From Desulfatirhabdium butyrativorans DSM 18734 (GTDB lineage: Bacteria > Desulfobacterota > Desulfobacteria > Desulfobacterales > Desulfatirhabdiaceae): a stretch of DNA of 64,000 nucleotides. The DNA lies in assembly GCF_000429925.1 (NCBI RefSeq), contig NZ_AUCU01000031.1, positions 1 to 64,000 on the forward strand, given 5' to 3'. This document shows positions 8,069 to 15,547 of the stretch, in pieces. Each line of letters begins with the position of its first letter. Position 1 is the first letter of the stretch. The position numbers and the translations under genes are program-made. The notes under the pieces are model-generated. The model searched no databases. It saw nothing but the letters and a program-made list of their open reading frames with translations, and was not told the origin of the DNA.

Positions 8069-9004
8069 ATGGGCACACATGATTCGATCGAAACGACCAT
8101 CGGAAAAACCCCGCTCGTTCGTCTGAACCGGATCGCCAGAGATGTTCCGGCAGCAATCTTTGCCAAGCTCGAATTTTTCAATCCGCTCGGCAGCGTGAAA
8201 GACCGAATCGGCAAGGCCATGATCGAGGATGCCGAAAAATCGGGAAGGCTCAAGGAAGGCATGCGGATCATCGAGCCGACCAGTGGGAACACGGGCATTG
8301 CCCTGGCCTTTATCTGTGCCGTTCGGGGCTATCGGCTCACACTGGTGATGCCCGAGAGCATGAGTATCGAGCGGCGCAAGCTGCTGCGCCATCTCGGGGC
8401 GGAGCTTGTGCTGACGCCTGCAGCCCAGGGCATGAAAGGGGCCGTCTCCGAGGCCGAAGCCCTCGTCCAGGCCGATCCCACAGGCATCATGATGAACCAG
8501 TTCGATAACCCGGCGAATCCGGCCGTCCATGAGCAAACGACTGCAAGGGAAATCTGGGAGGATATGGGAGGCCGGGTGGACATGCTTGTTGCCGGTGTAG
8601 GCACCGGAGGGACCATCACGGGCTGCGGCCGGGCATTGAAAAAGCTGAATCCGAATTTCCGGGCCGTTGCCGTTGAGCCTTCGGAGAGCCCGGTGCTCTC
8701 CGGCGGAACCCCCGGACCTCATCCCATCCAGGGAATCGGTGCGGGCTTCGTTCCGGCAAATCTCGATCTTGCGCTGATCGACGAGGTGATCTGCGTTTCA
8801 GGCCCACAGGCCATCGAAACGGCAAGGAAACTGGCCCGATGGGAAGGCATCCTGTGCGGCATCTCCTCTGGAGCAGCGGTTTTCGCGGCCATGAACATGG
8901 CCCGGCGTCCCGAATTTGCGGGCAAACGTATCGTCACCATTTTGCCCAGCACCGGAGAACGTTATTTGAGCACGGCCCTTTTCCAAGAGGGATCAGGGGA
9001 GTGA
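8069..9004 (+). CDS. cysK: Cysteine synthase A (O-acetylserine sulfhydrylase)
   Basis: A PLP enzyme of 311 residues that makes cysteine from O-acetylserine and sulfide. Visible signatures: TPLVRLNRI, the PLP lysine in [14 protein letters not shown] (~42), the substrate loop PTSGNTGIA (~71), the phosphate-binding [10 protein letters not shown] (~178) and GISSGAA near the C-terminus. It lies 30 bases after cysE, forming a two-gene cysteine module cotranscribed with the sigma-54 regulator. Length is normal for the family. A tandem-repeat tract begins immediately after the stop. Confidence 0.95.
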   Translation: MGTHDSIETTIGKTPLVRLNRIARDVPAAIFAKLEFFNPLGSVKDRIGKAMIEDAEKSGRLKEGMRIIEPTSGNTGIALAFICAVRGYRLTLVMPESMSIERRKLLRHLGAELVLTPAAQGMKGAVSEAEALVQADPTGIMMNQFDNPANPAVHEQTTAREIWEDMGGRVDMLVAGVGTGGTITGCGRALKKLNPNFRAVAVEPSESPVLSGGTPGPHPIQGIGAGFVPANLDLALIDEVICVSGPQAIETARKLARWEGILCGISSGAAVFAAMNMARRPEFAGKRIVTILPSTGERYLSTALFQEGSGE

Positions 9005-9437
9005 AGGCAGGAGTCAGAAGTCAGGAGTCAGGAGTCAGAAGTCAGGAGACAGAAGTCAGAAGTCAGAAGTCAGGAGACAGGAGTCTGAAGTCTGAAGGCA
9101 GGAGGCAGGAGGCAGGAGAACTGAAAGCCAGCGCCTGTTTGCCTATATGGTGTGGTCAAGTCTTGATGCAGCGGGCAGTATGGCCCGTCACCCCGGCGAA
9201 AGCCGAAGCCCAGGCCTTTCTGGTTTTGCAATCTGCTCACGGGAATTTTTTGTGCACGACGAATTGATCTTTGCCGCCGACTGTTGTAGGGATGAAATGG
9301 TCGCCTTCTGGTAAAGGCAACATCTTCAATCGATCCGAGCAGGGAGCCACCGCTTTGCTTCCGGCAACCGGCGGTTGAATTCCGATGAATGTTTTCAAGC
9401 GTACAGGCAACACCATGACAGCCGAAGGAGGTTGCAG
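9005..9437. other. Intergenic gap with repeats upstream of the E2 gene
   Basis: 432 bases. The first part is a GTCAGGA/GTCAGAA tandem tract (9008-9118); then a short fragment with CACCCCGGCGAAAGCC, a piece of a dispersed repeat. The last ~200 bases should hold the promoter of the E2/E3 operon, but I see no convincing promoter, riboswitch or gene. Confidence 0.5.
9008..9118. repeat. Low-complexity tandem tract of GTCAGGA / GTCAGAA units
   Basis: Imperfect 7-8-base units (GTCAGGA, GTCAGAA, GTCTGAA, GGCAGGA) repeat for about 110 bases directly after the cysK stop. The same motif in reverse orientation forms a shorter tract at 59020-59059. No coding sense is evident. Confidence 0.75.
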
Positions 9438-10784
9438 ATGGCCATCGACATTCGTATCCCATCGGTAGGCGAATCCGTCCGCGAAGCGGTACTGGCCCAA
9501 TGGACCAAACGGGAAGGAGATCGGGTTCAAAAAGGGGAAGTGATCCTGATCATCGAAACCGACAAGGTGACGCTGGAGATATCGGCTGAAGCCGATGGCA
9601 TTCTGCACATCCTCGTCCAGGAAGGACAGACCGTAGCGATTGGTACAGTAGTTGGCAGCATCGCTGCAGAATCGTCATCATCGGCTGGTTCAGCGCCACT
9701 TGCCGCTGATGCCCCATCCGGGAGCGCCCCCAACCCTGTCATTTCAGCTCCAGAACCCACCCCAGAACAATCGCCGCCGCCGCTGGCGGCCTTCGCATCC
9801 ACCCAGCCCGAGCCGGCCCAGGCTCCAGCGCATGCACCAAATGAACCGCAGGCTCCGGCAAGAGCAACAGAAACGGCATCCCCAACCTTTGTGCTGCCGG
9901 CAGCCAGGCGCCTGATCCAACAACACGGGATCGACCCTGCCCGCATCATTCCGAGCGGTCTTGCAGGGCGCATCACCAAGGGGGATGTACTGCTTTATCT
10001 GGAGAGCAAGCCTCCGGAAACATCCATTGGACCGGCGCCCCAGACGGCACCGGTATCCACCGGCTTGTCCGAACCAGCCGCCGAACCCGAGACGGTTCGA
10101 AAACCCATGAGCCCCATCCGGAAGCGCATCGCCGAGCGGCTCCTCGATGCCCGACGCAACACGGCCATGCTCACCACGTTCAACGAAATCGACATGAGCC
10201 AGGTAATGGCCTTGCGGGCGCAGTACAAGGATGTCTTTCAAAAGCGGCATGGCATCGGCTTGGGCATGATGAGTTTTTTCGTCAAGGCCTGCATTACGGC
10301 ATTGCATGAAATTCCGGAACTGAATGCATTCATCGAAGACGATACAATCCTGTATCACAAGCACTGCAACATCGGGGTGGCGGTCGGCAGCGAGCGGGGC
10401 CTTGTCGTTCCCGTCATTCGGAATGCCGAAACGCTTTCGTTTGCCGGGATCGAGTCGGCCATTGTGGATTTCGTCCGCAAAATCCAGGAAAATCGGCTGG
10501 CTTTATCGGCGCTCGAGGGCGGGACATTCACCATCACCAATGGCGGAGTTTTCGGCTCCCTGATGAGCACGCCCATCTTGAATCCGCCGCAAAGCGGCAT
10601 CCTCGGGATGCACAAGGTGGAAAAACGGCCTGTGGTCATCGGCGATGCCATCGTCATCCGCCCCATGATGTACGTCGCCTTGAGCTATGACCATCGCATT
10701 GTGGACGGGAAGGGCGCTGTCACGTTCCTGAAACGGGTCAAGGAGTGCGTCGAAGCGCCGGAGCGCATTTTTCTGGAGGTATGA
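9438..10784 (+). CDS. sucB: Dihydrolipoamide acyltransferase (E2), succinyltransferase-like
   Basis: E2 core of a 2-oxoacid dehydrogenase complex, 448 residues. Residues 1-75 form the lipoyl domain with the lipoylated lysine in ETDKVTLEI (~43). A long Ala/Pro-rich linker follows (~80-155), then the E1/E3-binding domain (ARRLIQQHGIDPARIIPSG, ~158-195), another linker and the catalytic domain ending in SYDHRIVDGKGAVTFL, which carries the HxxxDG active site. The single lipoyl domain and catalytic sequence favour the succinyl (2-oxoglutarate) type. AAGGAGG precedes the start. The E3 gene follows directly, but no E1 gene (sucA) is beside it, so the complex must take E1 from elsewhere. Confidence 0.88.
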   Translation: MAIDIRIPSVGESVREAVLAQWTKREGDRVQKGEVILIIETDKVTLEISAEADGILHILVQEGQTVAIGTVVGSIAAESSSSAGSAPLAADAPSGSAPNPVISAPEPTPEQSPPPLAAFASTQPEPAQAPAHAPNEPQAPARATETASPTFVLPAARRLIQQHGIDPARIIPSGLAGRITKGDVLLYLESKPPETSIGPAPQTAPVSTGLSEPAAEPETVRKPMSPIRKRIAERLLDARRNTAMLTTFNEIDMSQVMALRAQYKDVFQKRHGIGLGMMSFFVKACITALHEIPELNAFIEDDTILYHKHCNIGVAVGSERGLVVPVIRNAETLSFAGIESAIVDFVRKIQENRLALSALEGGTFTITNGGVFGSLMSTPILNPPQSGILGMHKVEKRPVVIGDAIVIRPMMYVALSYDHRIVDGKGAVTFLKRVKECVEAPERIFLEV

Positions 10785-10786
10785 TC

Positions 10787-12202
10787 ATGACACAACGATA
10801 TGACCTTGTCGTCATCGGCGGAGGCCCCGCCGGATATACGGCAGCCGTTCGTGCGAGCCGCCTTGGCATGAAAACCGCCTGTATCGAGCGATCCAGCCGG
10901 CTCGGCGGCGTCTGCCTCAATGTCGGCTGCATCCCCAGCAAGGCGCTGCTGGATTCCAGCGAAATCTACGAGCTTGCCCGCCTGCGCATGAAAACCCATG
11001 GGGTACTGGCCAAGGAAATTCAACTGGACCTGGCAGAAGCCATGAAACGCAAAGAGGCTGTCGTCGCCGAATTGACCGGCCAGGTCCGCAGGCTACTGGA
11101 AAGCAACCGCGTCGATATCGTGCAGGGAGATGCCCGGCTGATCTCCGCCAACCATGTCGAAGTGTCAACCGAGTCGGGCGCGGTATCCCTGGAAGCCGGT
11201 TTCGTTCTGCTGGCCATAGGAAGCCGGCCGATCGAACTATCGCAATTGCCCATCGACGGCAAAACCGTGGTCGATTCGACCGGCGCGCTGTCCTTCGACG
11301 CCGTTCCCAAACATCTCGCAGTCATCGGCGCCGGCGCCATCGGCTTGGAATTGGGCTCCGTCTGGAGGCGCTACGGGGCGGAAGTCACGGTCATTGAAAT
11401 GCTGCCTCAGGTCGTTCCCAACCTGGATGGACAGATTTCCCGCACGCTCAAGCGCATCCTGTCCAAACAAGGCATGCAGTTTCTGCTGAAAACGAAAGTG
11501 CTCTCCGCCGATGTCCGGCCGGAAGAAGTCACGCTTCACCTGGACGAAGAGGGCCGGCCCGGCAGCCTCACCGTCGATAAGGTTCTGGTAGCTGTCGGTC
11601 GAATCCCCAACACCGATGGTCCCGGACTTTCGGAGATCGGTGTCCAGATCGATCCCAAAACCCGGCGAATCGTCGCAGACAGCCGGCTGCAAACCAGCGT
11701 AAAGGGGGTCTTCGCAGCGGGCGATCTGGTCCCGGGTCCCATGCTCGCTCACAAGGCAATGGCCGAAGGTATTGCCGCCGTCGAAGCAATGACCGGGATC
11801 GAACCCGATTTGTCCGATGATCTGATTCCATCGGTCATTTATACCGATCCGGAAGTGGCTTCGGTAGGCCATTCAGAAGAATGGCTCAAAAATCAGGGAA
11901 TTGCTTACATCAGCGGAGTCTTTCCCTACGGCGGCAACGGCAGAGCCTGGTGCGCCGGAGAAACCGATGGCCTGGCCAAAGTCATCGCCCACGCCAAAAC
12001 AGATCGGCTCCTCGGCATTCATCTTATCGGACCGAGGGCATCAGACATCATTGCGGAATGCGTCATGGCCATGCGAATGGGGGCAAGCGCCGAAGAGCTG
12101 GCCTCTACGGTGCATGCCCACCCCACTTTTTCGGAAGCCCTGATGGAGGCCGCAGGCATTGCCGGCGCAACGAGAAAAGCGAAAGCCCAACCCAAATCAT
12201 AA
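10787..12202 (+). CDS. lpdA: Dihydrolipoyl dehydrogenase (E3)
   Basis: A FAD flavoenzyme of 471 residues that reoxidises the lipoyl group of E2 with NAD+. It shows the N-terminal FAD site GGGPAGYTAA, the redox disulfide GGVCLNVGCIPSKA (~40), a second dinucleotide site GAGAIGLELG (~182), the FAD motif FAAGDL (~308) and the C-terminal active-site pair HAHPTFSE. Two start codons are possible (10781 and 10787). GGAGGT is directly against the first, so the second is preferred by spacing. It starts 2 bases after the E2 stop, so translation is likely coupled. Confidence 0.93.
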   Translation: MTQRYDLVVIGGGPAGYTAAVRASRLGMKTACIERSSRLGGVCLNVGCIPSKALLDSSEIYELARLRMKTHGVLAKEIQLDLAEAMKRKEAVVAELTGQVRRLLESNRVDIVQGDARLISANHVEVSTESGAVSLEAGFVLLAIGSRPIELSQLPIDGKTVVDSTGALSFDAVPKHLAVIGAGAIGLELGSVWRRYGAEVTVIEMLPQVVPNLDGQISRTLKRILSKQGMQFLLKTKVLSADVRPEEVTLHLDEEGRPGSLTVDKVLVAVGRIPNTDGPGLSEIGVQIDPKTRRIVADSRLQTSVKGVFAAGDLVPGPMLAHKAMAEGIAAVEAMTGIEPDLSDDLIPSVIYTDPEVASVGHSEEWLKNQGIAYISGVFPYGGNGRAWCAGETDGLAKVIAHAKTDRLLGIHLIGPRASDIIAECVMAMRMGASAEELASTVHAHPTFSEALMEAAGIAGATRKAKAQPKS

Positions 12203-12215
12203 AGGAGATCAAGCC

Positions 12216-12413
12216 ATGGAAAGACAGGACATTATCGCCATTGCCGAAGGACTGCGGTTGATCGAACGCGGGGTCGAAAAAATCCAGGGCGTCATGCGGG
12301 ACAAGAAAATCAAGTCGATCAAAGATATCGCAGAGGAGCTCATCCCCTTTTTCAAGGAAGACGATCACCAGTTGACCGAGGAAATCATCGGGCATCTCGA
12401 CAAGAAAGGATGA
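12216..12413 (+). CDS. Small conserved-looking protein of unknown function
   Basis: 65 residues, highly charged, predicted helical, with no Cys and no signal. It starts 13 bases after lpdA with AAAGGAG at good spacing and ends 7 bases before the DUF3795 gene, so it is a clear operon member. The sequence alternates short acidic and basic helices (for example IKSIKDIAEELIPFFKEDD). I do not recognise a family. A role tied to the 2-oxoacid dehydrogenase is suggested only by position. Confidence 0.7.
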   Translation: MERQDIIAIAEGLRLIERGVEKIQGVMRDKKIKSIKDIAEELIPFFKEDDHQLTEEIIGHLDKKG

Positions 12414-12420
12414 TGTCGCA

Positions 12421-12912
12421 ATGGAGAGCCGTCCCGAATGGTTGTCTCCGTGTGGGCTTTATTGCGGCGTTTGCGCCATCCGAATCGCCCACCAGGACAA
12501 CAACACGAAACTGAAAGAAAAGCTTGCCCTGCTTTACAAAGGCGGGACCCCGGGCAAGGGCGCTCTTCCCAATGCGGCGGAATTGACAGCCGGAGACATC
12601 CACTGCGGCGGGTGTCTGTCAAACGATCTGTTCCTGCATTGCCGGCAGTGCGACATCCGGAACTGCGCCATCCGGAAAGGATACAGCGGATGCCATGAAT
12701 GCGAGGATTTCCCCTGCCGGTTCATCGAAGAATTTCCGATGACTGTCGGGAAAAAAGTCATTCTTCGGGCTGTTCCCTACCGGAAAGCGCATGGCACCGA
12801 AACATGGGTCCGGGACGAGGAAGCGCGCTATGTCTGCCCGAATTGCGGCAATCCGGTATTCCGGGGCGCCATGCGATGCAATCGTTGCAGAACCGATCTG
12901 AATCTGGATTGA
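12421..12912 (+). CDS. DUF3795 cysteine-rich protein with C-terminal zinc ribbon
   Basis: 163 residues with many cysteines. The N-terminal part (CGLYCGVCAI, GDIHCGGCLSNDL, CRQCDIRNCAI, GCHECEDFPC) matches the DUF3795 pattern common in anaerobes, and the C-terminus adds a zinc-ribbon-like CPNCGNPVF...CNRC. It probably binds zinc or an iron-sulfur cluster; the biochemical role is unknown. It is the last gene of the E2/E3 transcript and is followed by a strong terminator. Confidence 0.75.
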   Translation: MESRPEWLSPCGLYCGVCAIRIAHQDNNTKLKEKLALLYKGGTPGKGALPNAAELTAGDIHCGGCLSNDLFLHCRQCDIRNCAIRKGYSGCHECEDFPCRFIEEFPMTVGKKVILRAVPYRKAHGTETWVRDEEARYVCPNCGNPVFRGAMRCNRCRTDLNLD

Positions 12913-12944
12913 GCCGGATCGAAACAGCCGCGATTCTCCCCCCA

Positions 12945-12983
12945 AAAAAAGAGGACGGCCCCCATCCGGGGCCGCCCTCTTTG
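12945..12983. terminator. Rho-independent terminator, probably bidirectional
   Basis: An A tract, the arm GAGGACGGCCCC, a short loop ATCC, and the arm GGGGCCGCCCTC followed by TTT. One A/C mismatch interrupts the stem. It separates the E2/E3 operon (plus) from the convergent cold-shock gene (minus) and could serve both. Confidence 0.85.
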
Positions 12984-13006
12984 CATGTCATCTTTTTGGA
13001 GATGTA

Positions 13007-13213
13007 TCAGGAAAGTTTTACGACATTCTTGGCTGAAGGCCCGCGGTTTCCGGCTTCGACATCGAAACTGACCCTGTCTCCTTCGGAAAGTGTCCGAAAT
13101 CCTTCCATCTGAATGGCCGAATGATGGACGAAAACGTCTCCGCCACCTTCCTCCTGTTCGATGAAACCAAACCCCTTCTTGTCACTGAACCATTTTACAA
13201 TACCTTGTGCCAA
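13007..13213 (-). CDS. Cold-shock protein (CspA family)
   Basis: A single-stranded nucleic-acid-binding protein of 68 residues with the RNA-binding motifs KGFGFIEQ and VFVHHSAI. The best start is TTG at 13213 (product MAQGIVKWF): GAGGAGG lies at correct spacing before it, and the product then begins exactly where family members do. The frame continues to an ATG at 13243, but those extra residues look non-native. A rare TTG start may limit expression. It acts as an RNA chaperone or anti-terminator in the cytoplasm. Confidence 0.9.
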   Translation of the reverse strand: MAQGIVKWFSDKKGFGFIEQEEGGGDVFVHHSAIQMEGFRTLSEGDRVSFDVEAGNRGPSAKNVVKLS

Positions 13214-13589
13214 AACGTGTCCTCCTCTAATCCAGCGATTCAAGCATCAGAGCCGAAAACCGTCTGCGCCGCCGGAAGCGTCATACGCCCTGCGCCCTGC
13301 GCCATCTGGCCATCGGCCGGTAAACGATTTCTCTATAAGCCAGTCAATCGCCAAGGTCAAGATAAATTGCCGACTGTAAGATTTACTTGGGATATTCATG
13401 AAGGGGTTTGACCGTTCAATTCTTTCCAATCACCCGGAGTCAACTCGATATGACATTTATCACACTTCATACGGCACCTTTCTGATTCCGAATCCCGACC
13501 TTCCTGTCTGCATGCCCAGGATACGGGCACCGATTGCATACCCATCCCCGTTTTCCCGCGTTCATCGATCATGCTTACTCATTTTTTCC
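13214..13589. other. Gap between cold-shock gene and sigma-54 regulator
   Basis: 376 bases. It should hold the promoter and leader of the cold-shock gene on the minus strand. The only other thing seen is a short cysteine-bearing minus-strand frame (13396-13539), annotated separately with low confidence. Confidence 0.4.
13396..13539 (-). CDS. Very small cysteine-rich open frame, possibly a gene remnant
   Basis: 47 residues from ATG at 13539, or 24 from an inner ATG at 13470 that has AAAGG upstream. It contains CRMKCDKCHIELTPGDWKEL, which resembles the first half of a zinc ribbon whose second Cys pair is missing. It could be a truncated remnant of a zinc-finger protein or chance. No neighbour supports a function. 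Confidence 0.25.
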   Translation of the reverse strand: MQSVPVSWACRQEGRDSESERCRMKCDKCHIELTPGDWKELNGQTPS

Positions 13590-14966
13590 CTATACACCCG
13601 CCTGACGTCTGCAACCATTGCGTCCATCGGTTTCCGGAATACGGATTTTCATGGACCGGATTTTCCGGAACAGTGTGCTGGTGCTGATGCCCAGCGCCTT
13701 GGCCGTACGTATGCGGTTTCCCGAGTGTTTCGTCAGAAGGTCTGCAATCAGCATTTTTTCGACATCATGAAGCGTCGTTGAACGCATGGATGCCGATATC
13801 GGCAATTCACGCTGCCGAAGCTCCGGCGGCAGATGAATGGTTTCGATCTGGTCGTTGCGGCAAAATGCAAATGCCTGCTCGACAATATTTTCCAACTCCC
13901 GGACATTGCCGGGATAATCGTATTCCAGCAACGTGGCCAGGGCTTCGGCTGAAAATCCGGTAATGCGCTTTCCCTGCAACTGATTGAATTTTTCGACAAA
14001 GTGATTGGCCAATAAAGGGATATCCTCCCTTCTTTCCCGAAGCTCGGGAAGGGTCAGGTGAATCACATGGATGCGGTAGTACAGATCTTCCCGGAATGTC
14101 CCGACTTCGATCAGTTTGGACAGGTTGCGGTTGGTTGCTGCCACGATGCGAATATCCACCTTGACCGGTTCAATGGACCCCAACGGTTCCACAAGCCGGT
14201 TCTGGAGCACCCGCAGCAACCGGATTTGGAGCGCAGGGGATATATCTCCGATTTCATCCAGAAAGATGGTTCCGCCGTTGGCCAGAACGAATCGGCCGAT
14301 CTTGTCCTGTCTGGCATCCGTAAATGCGCCGGCCTTGTATCCGAACAGTTCGCTCTCCAGAAGGGTATCCGGTAGTGCGGCACAATTGACCGTTACAAAG
14401 CGCTCTTTGCGCCGGGGGGACAAATCGTGAATGGCGCGGGCGAATAACTCCTTCCCGGTTCCGCTGGCTCCTTCGATCAGAACCGTGCTGTCACTCTCCG
14501 CTATCTGGGGCAGAATATCGAACAGCTCTTTCATGGCCGGGCTGTGGCCGACAATGTCCTTGGTGGTGTAAAGGCCTTGCAGTTGTTTCTGGAGTTGTCG
14601 AACCTGACTGATATCCTGGAACATTTCCACACCGCCAATGATGCTTCCATCTTCCGTTTTCAGAATTGCGGTGGAAACCTGAATGGGGATACTCCTTCCC
14701 TGACGACTGATGATCTGGGCGGAACCGTTCACCACCGGATGGCCGGTTTCAAAGGTATGGCGCAGCGCGCAGGCATTTTGGCAGATATTGGCATGAAACA
14801 CGTCCCGGCAGCGTTTCCCGATCGCATCCTTGCGATCAATTCCGGTGATTCTTTCGGCAGCCCGGTTGAACGTGGTGATTCTCCAGTCGGAATCGACCGT
14901 AAACACCCCCTCGTTGATGGAATCCAGAATGATGTCACGATCCTGACAGCAAGTTTCTGCGTACAT
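13590..14966 (-). CDS. Sigma-54-dependent activator with cysteine-bearing PAS domain
   Basis: 458 residues: PAS sensor (~1-130) containing CRDVFHANICQNACAL, then an AAA+ domain with Walker A EGASGTGKE, the sigma-54 contact loop GAFTDA (Asp where the classical motif has Gly, a variant seen in related regulators), Walker B IFLDEIGD, and a C-terminal Fis-type helix-turn-helix (RTAKALGISTSTLFRKIRSM). The start at 14966 places the PAS domain at the N-terminus; the frame runs on upstream through a hexamer repeat and is not credible there. It is divergent from the HdrCB-like selenoprotein gene and probably activates it; a candidate -24/-12 site lies at 15418-15433. Confidence 0.88.
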   Translation of the reverse strand: MYAETCCQDRDIILDSINEGVFTVDSDWRITTFNRAAERITGIDRKDAIGKRCRDVFHANICQNACALRHTFETGHPVVNGSAQIISRQGRSIPIQVSTAILKTEDGSIIGGVEMFQDISQVRQLQKQLQGLYTTKDIVGHSPAMKELFDILPQIAESDSTVLIEGASGTGKELFARAIHDLSPRRKERFVTVNCAALPDTLLESELFGYKAGAFTDARQDKIGRFVLANGGTIFLDEIGDISPALQIRLLRVLQNRLVEPLGSIEPVKVDIRIVAATNRNLSKLIEVGTFREDLYYRIHVIHLTLPELRERREDIPLLANHFVEKFNQLQGKRITGFSAEALATLLEYDYPGNVRELENIVEQAFAFCRNDQIETIHLPPELRQRELPISASMRSTTLHDVEKMLIADLLTKHSGNRIRTAKALGISTSTLFRKIRSMKIRIPETDGRNGCRRQAGV

Positions 14967-15032
14967 ACACCGGCCTTTCGGGGTTTCATGTCCTTTATCG
15001 TAGAAATCCCCGCGCTCACAATACCGGGATAA

Positions 15033-15071
15033 TCGTTGTCGTTGTCGTTGTCGTTGTCGTAATCGTAATCG
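15033..15071. repeat. Hexanucleotide tandem repeat (GTTGTC)n
   Basis: About six units of TCGTTG changing to TCGTAA at the right side. It lies just upstream of the sigma-54 regulator start on the minus strand. Its copy number could vary, but it is outside the coding region under the chosen start. Confidence 0.8.
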
Positions 15072-15144
15072 AAATTTCCTGGGCCCGTCGCCCCGGCGAA
15101 AACCGGGGTCAAGAAGCTGTCCAATTCCCGCCCGCATCGATCTG

Positions 15145-15170
15145 GATTCCGGCTTTTGCCGGAATGACGA
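15145..15170. repeat. GGATTCCGGC...GCCGGAATGACG palindromic repeat
   Basis: Inverted repeat ATTCCGGC-TTTT-GCCGGAAT followed by GACG. The same unit recurs inside the repeats at 22684-22816, 23656-23724, 29065-29165, 37640-37713 and 42769-42900. It is a dispersed REP-like unit confined to gaps. Confidence 0.75.
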
Positions 15171-15202
15171 TCCTAAGTCTTTTCAGGCTTGGCTGGATCG
15201 TA

Positions 15203-15256
15203 TTTTCATCTCCGGGGGCGGCGCCCCTCGCCATGATCATTTTATCGTGAAAATTG
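15203..15256. repeat. Dispersed TTTTCATCTCC / ATCGTGAAAAT repeat
   Basis: ATTTTCATCTCCGGGGGCGGCGCC...CGCCATGATCATTTTATCGTGAAAAT. Whole or partial copies lie at about 341-375, 15292-15306, 23826-23920, 29019-29223, 36733-36746, 49362-49400 and 62870-62992. The core GGCGG...CCGCC is a hairpin. All copies are intergenic. Confidence 0.65.
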
Positions 15257-15417
15257 GTCTCAAACGCTCCGCATGGAAGCGGGAGAGCTGCATTTTCACG
15301 ATAACGCATCATATTGCATGCTTGGTGGGAAGCAATCATTTCAAAATGCCATGATGCTGTCAACCGGATTTTCTTCAACCAGATGAATTCATGCAATTAT
15401 CATCCGATGCAAAGAGA

Positions 15418-15433
15418 TGGCATGCGTCTTGTA
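15418..15433 (+). promoter_or_regulatory. Candidate sigma-54 promoter of the HdrCB-like gene
   Basis: TGGCATGCGTCTTGTA matches TGGCAC-N5-TTGCA with correct spacing but has GT for the -12 GC pair. It lies ~115 bases before the start and is divergent from a sigma-54 regulator. Weaker than the site at 5526 because of the -12 mismatch. Confidence 0.4.
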
Positions 15434-15547
15434 AGGTAACATGCTCCGTCGGAACGAAGATCAAACTGCAACCGAGGTTGGCGCAACCCTGTGATGAGCA
15501 GACAAGCACAACATGTTGTCTATCCCAGAGAAAGGAGTAGTGAACAC

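Larger units (their letters stand above)
14967..15547. other. Divergent regulatory gap with repeats
   Basis: 580 bases between the sigma-54 regulator and the selenoprotein gene. It contains a hexamer tandem repeat (15033-15071), a TTCCGGC..GCCGGAA palindrome (15145-15170), a TTTTCATCTCC...TATCGTGAAAAT repeat (15203-15256) with a second end near 15292, and a possible sigma-54 promoter. No gene seen. Confidence 0.5.

Noticed and set aside
7301-8722. 473-codon minus-strand frame opposite cysE and cysK
   Set aside because: It crosses two well-supported enzymes on the other strand and gives no recognisable protein.
9240-9437. Riboswitch upstream of the E2 gene
   Set aside because: The gap contains some short palindromes, but I could not match any known riboswitch core, so none is called.
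15033-15071. Longer N-terminus of the sigma-54 regulator reading through the hexamer repeat to 15137
   Set aside because: The extra 57 residues are low-complexity (RLRQRQRQRQ) and come from a repeat. A PAS domain begins correctly at the 14966 start.
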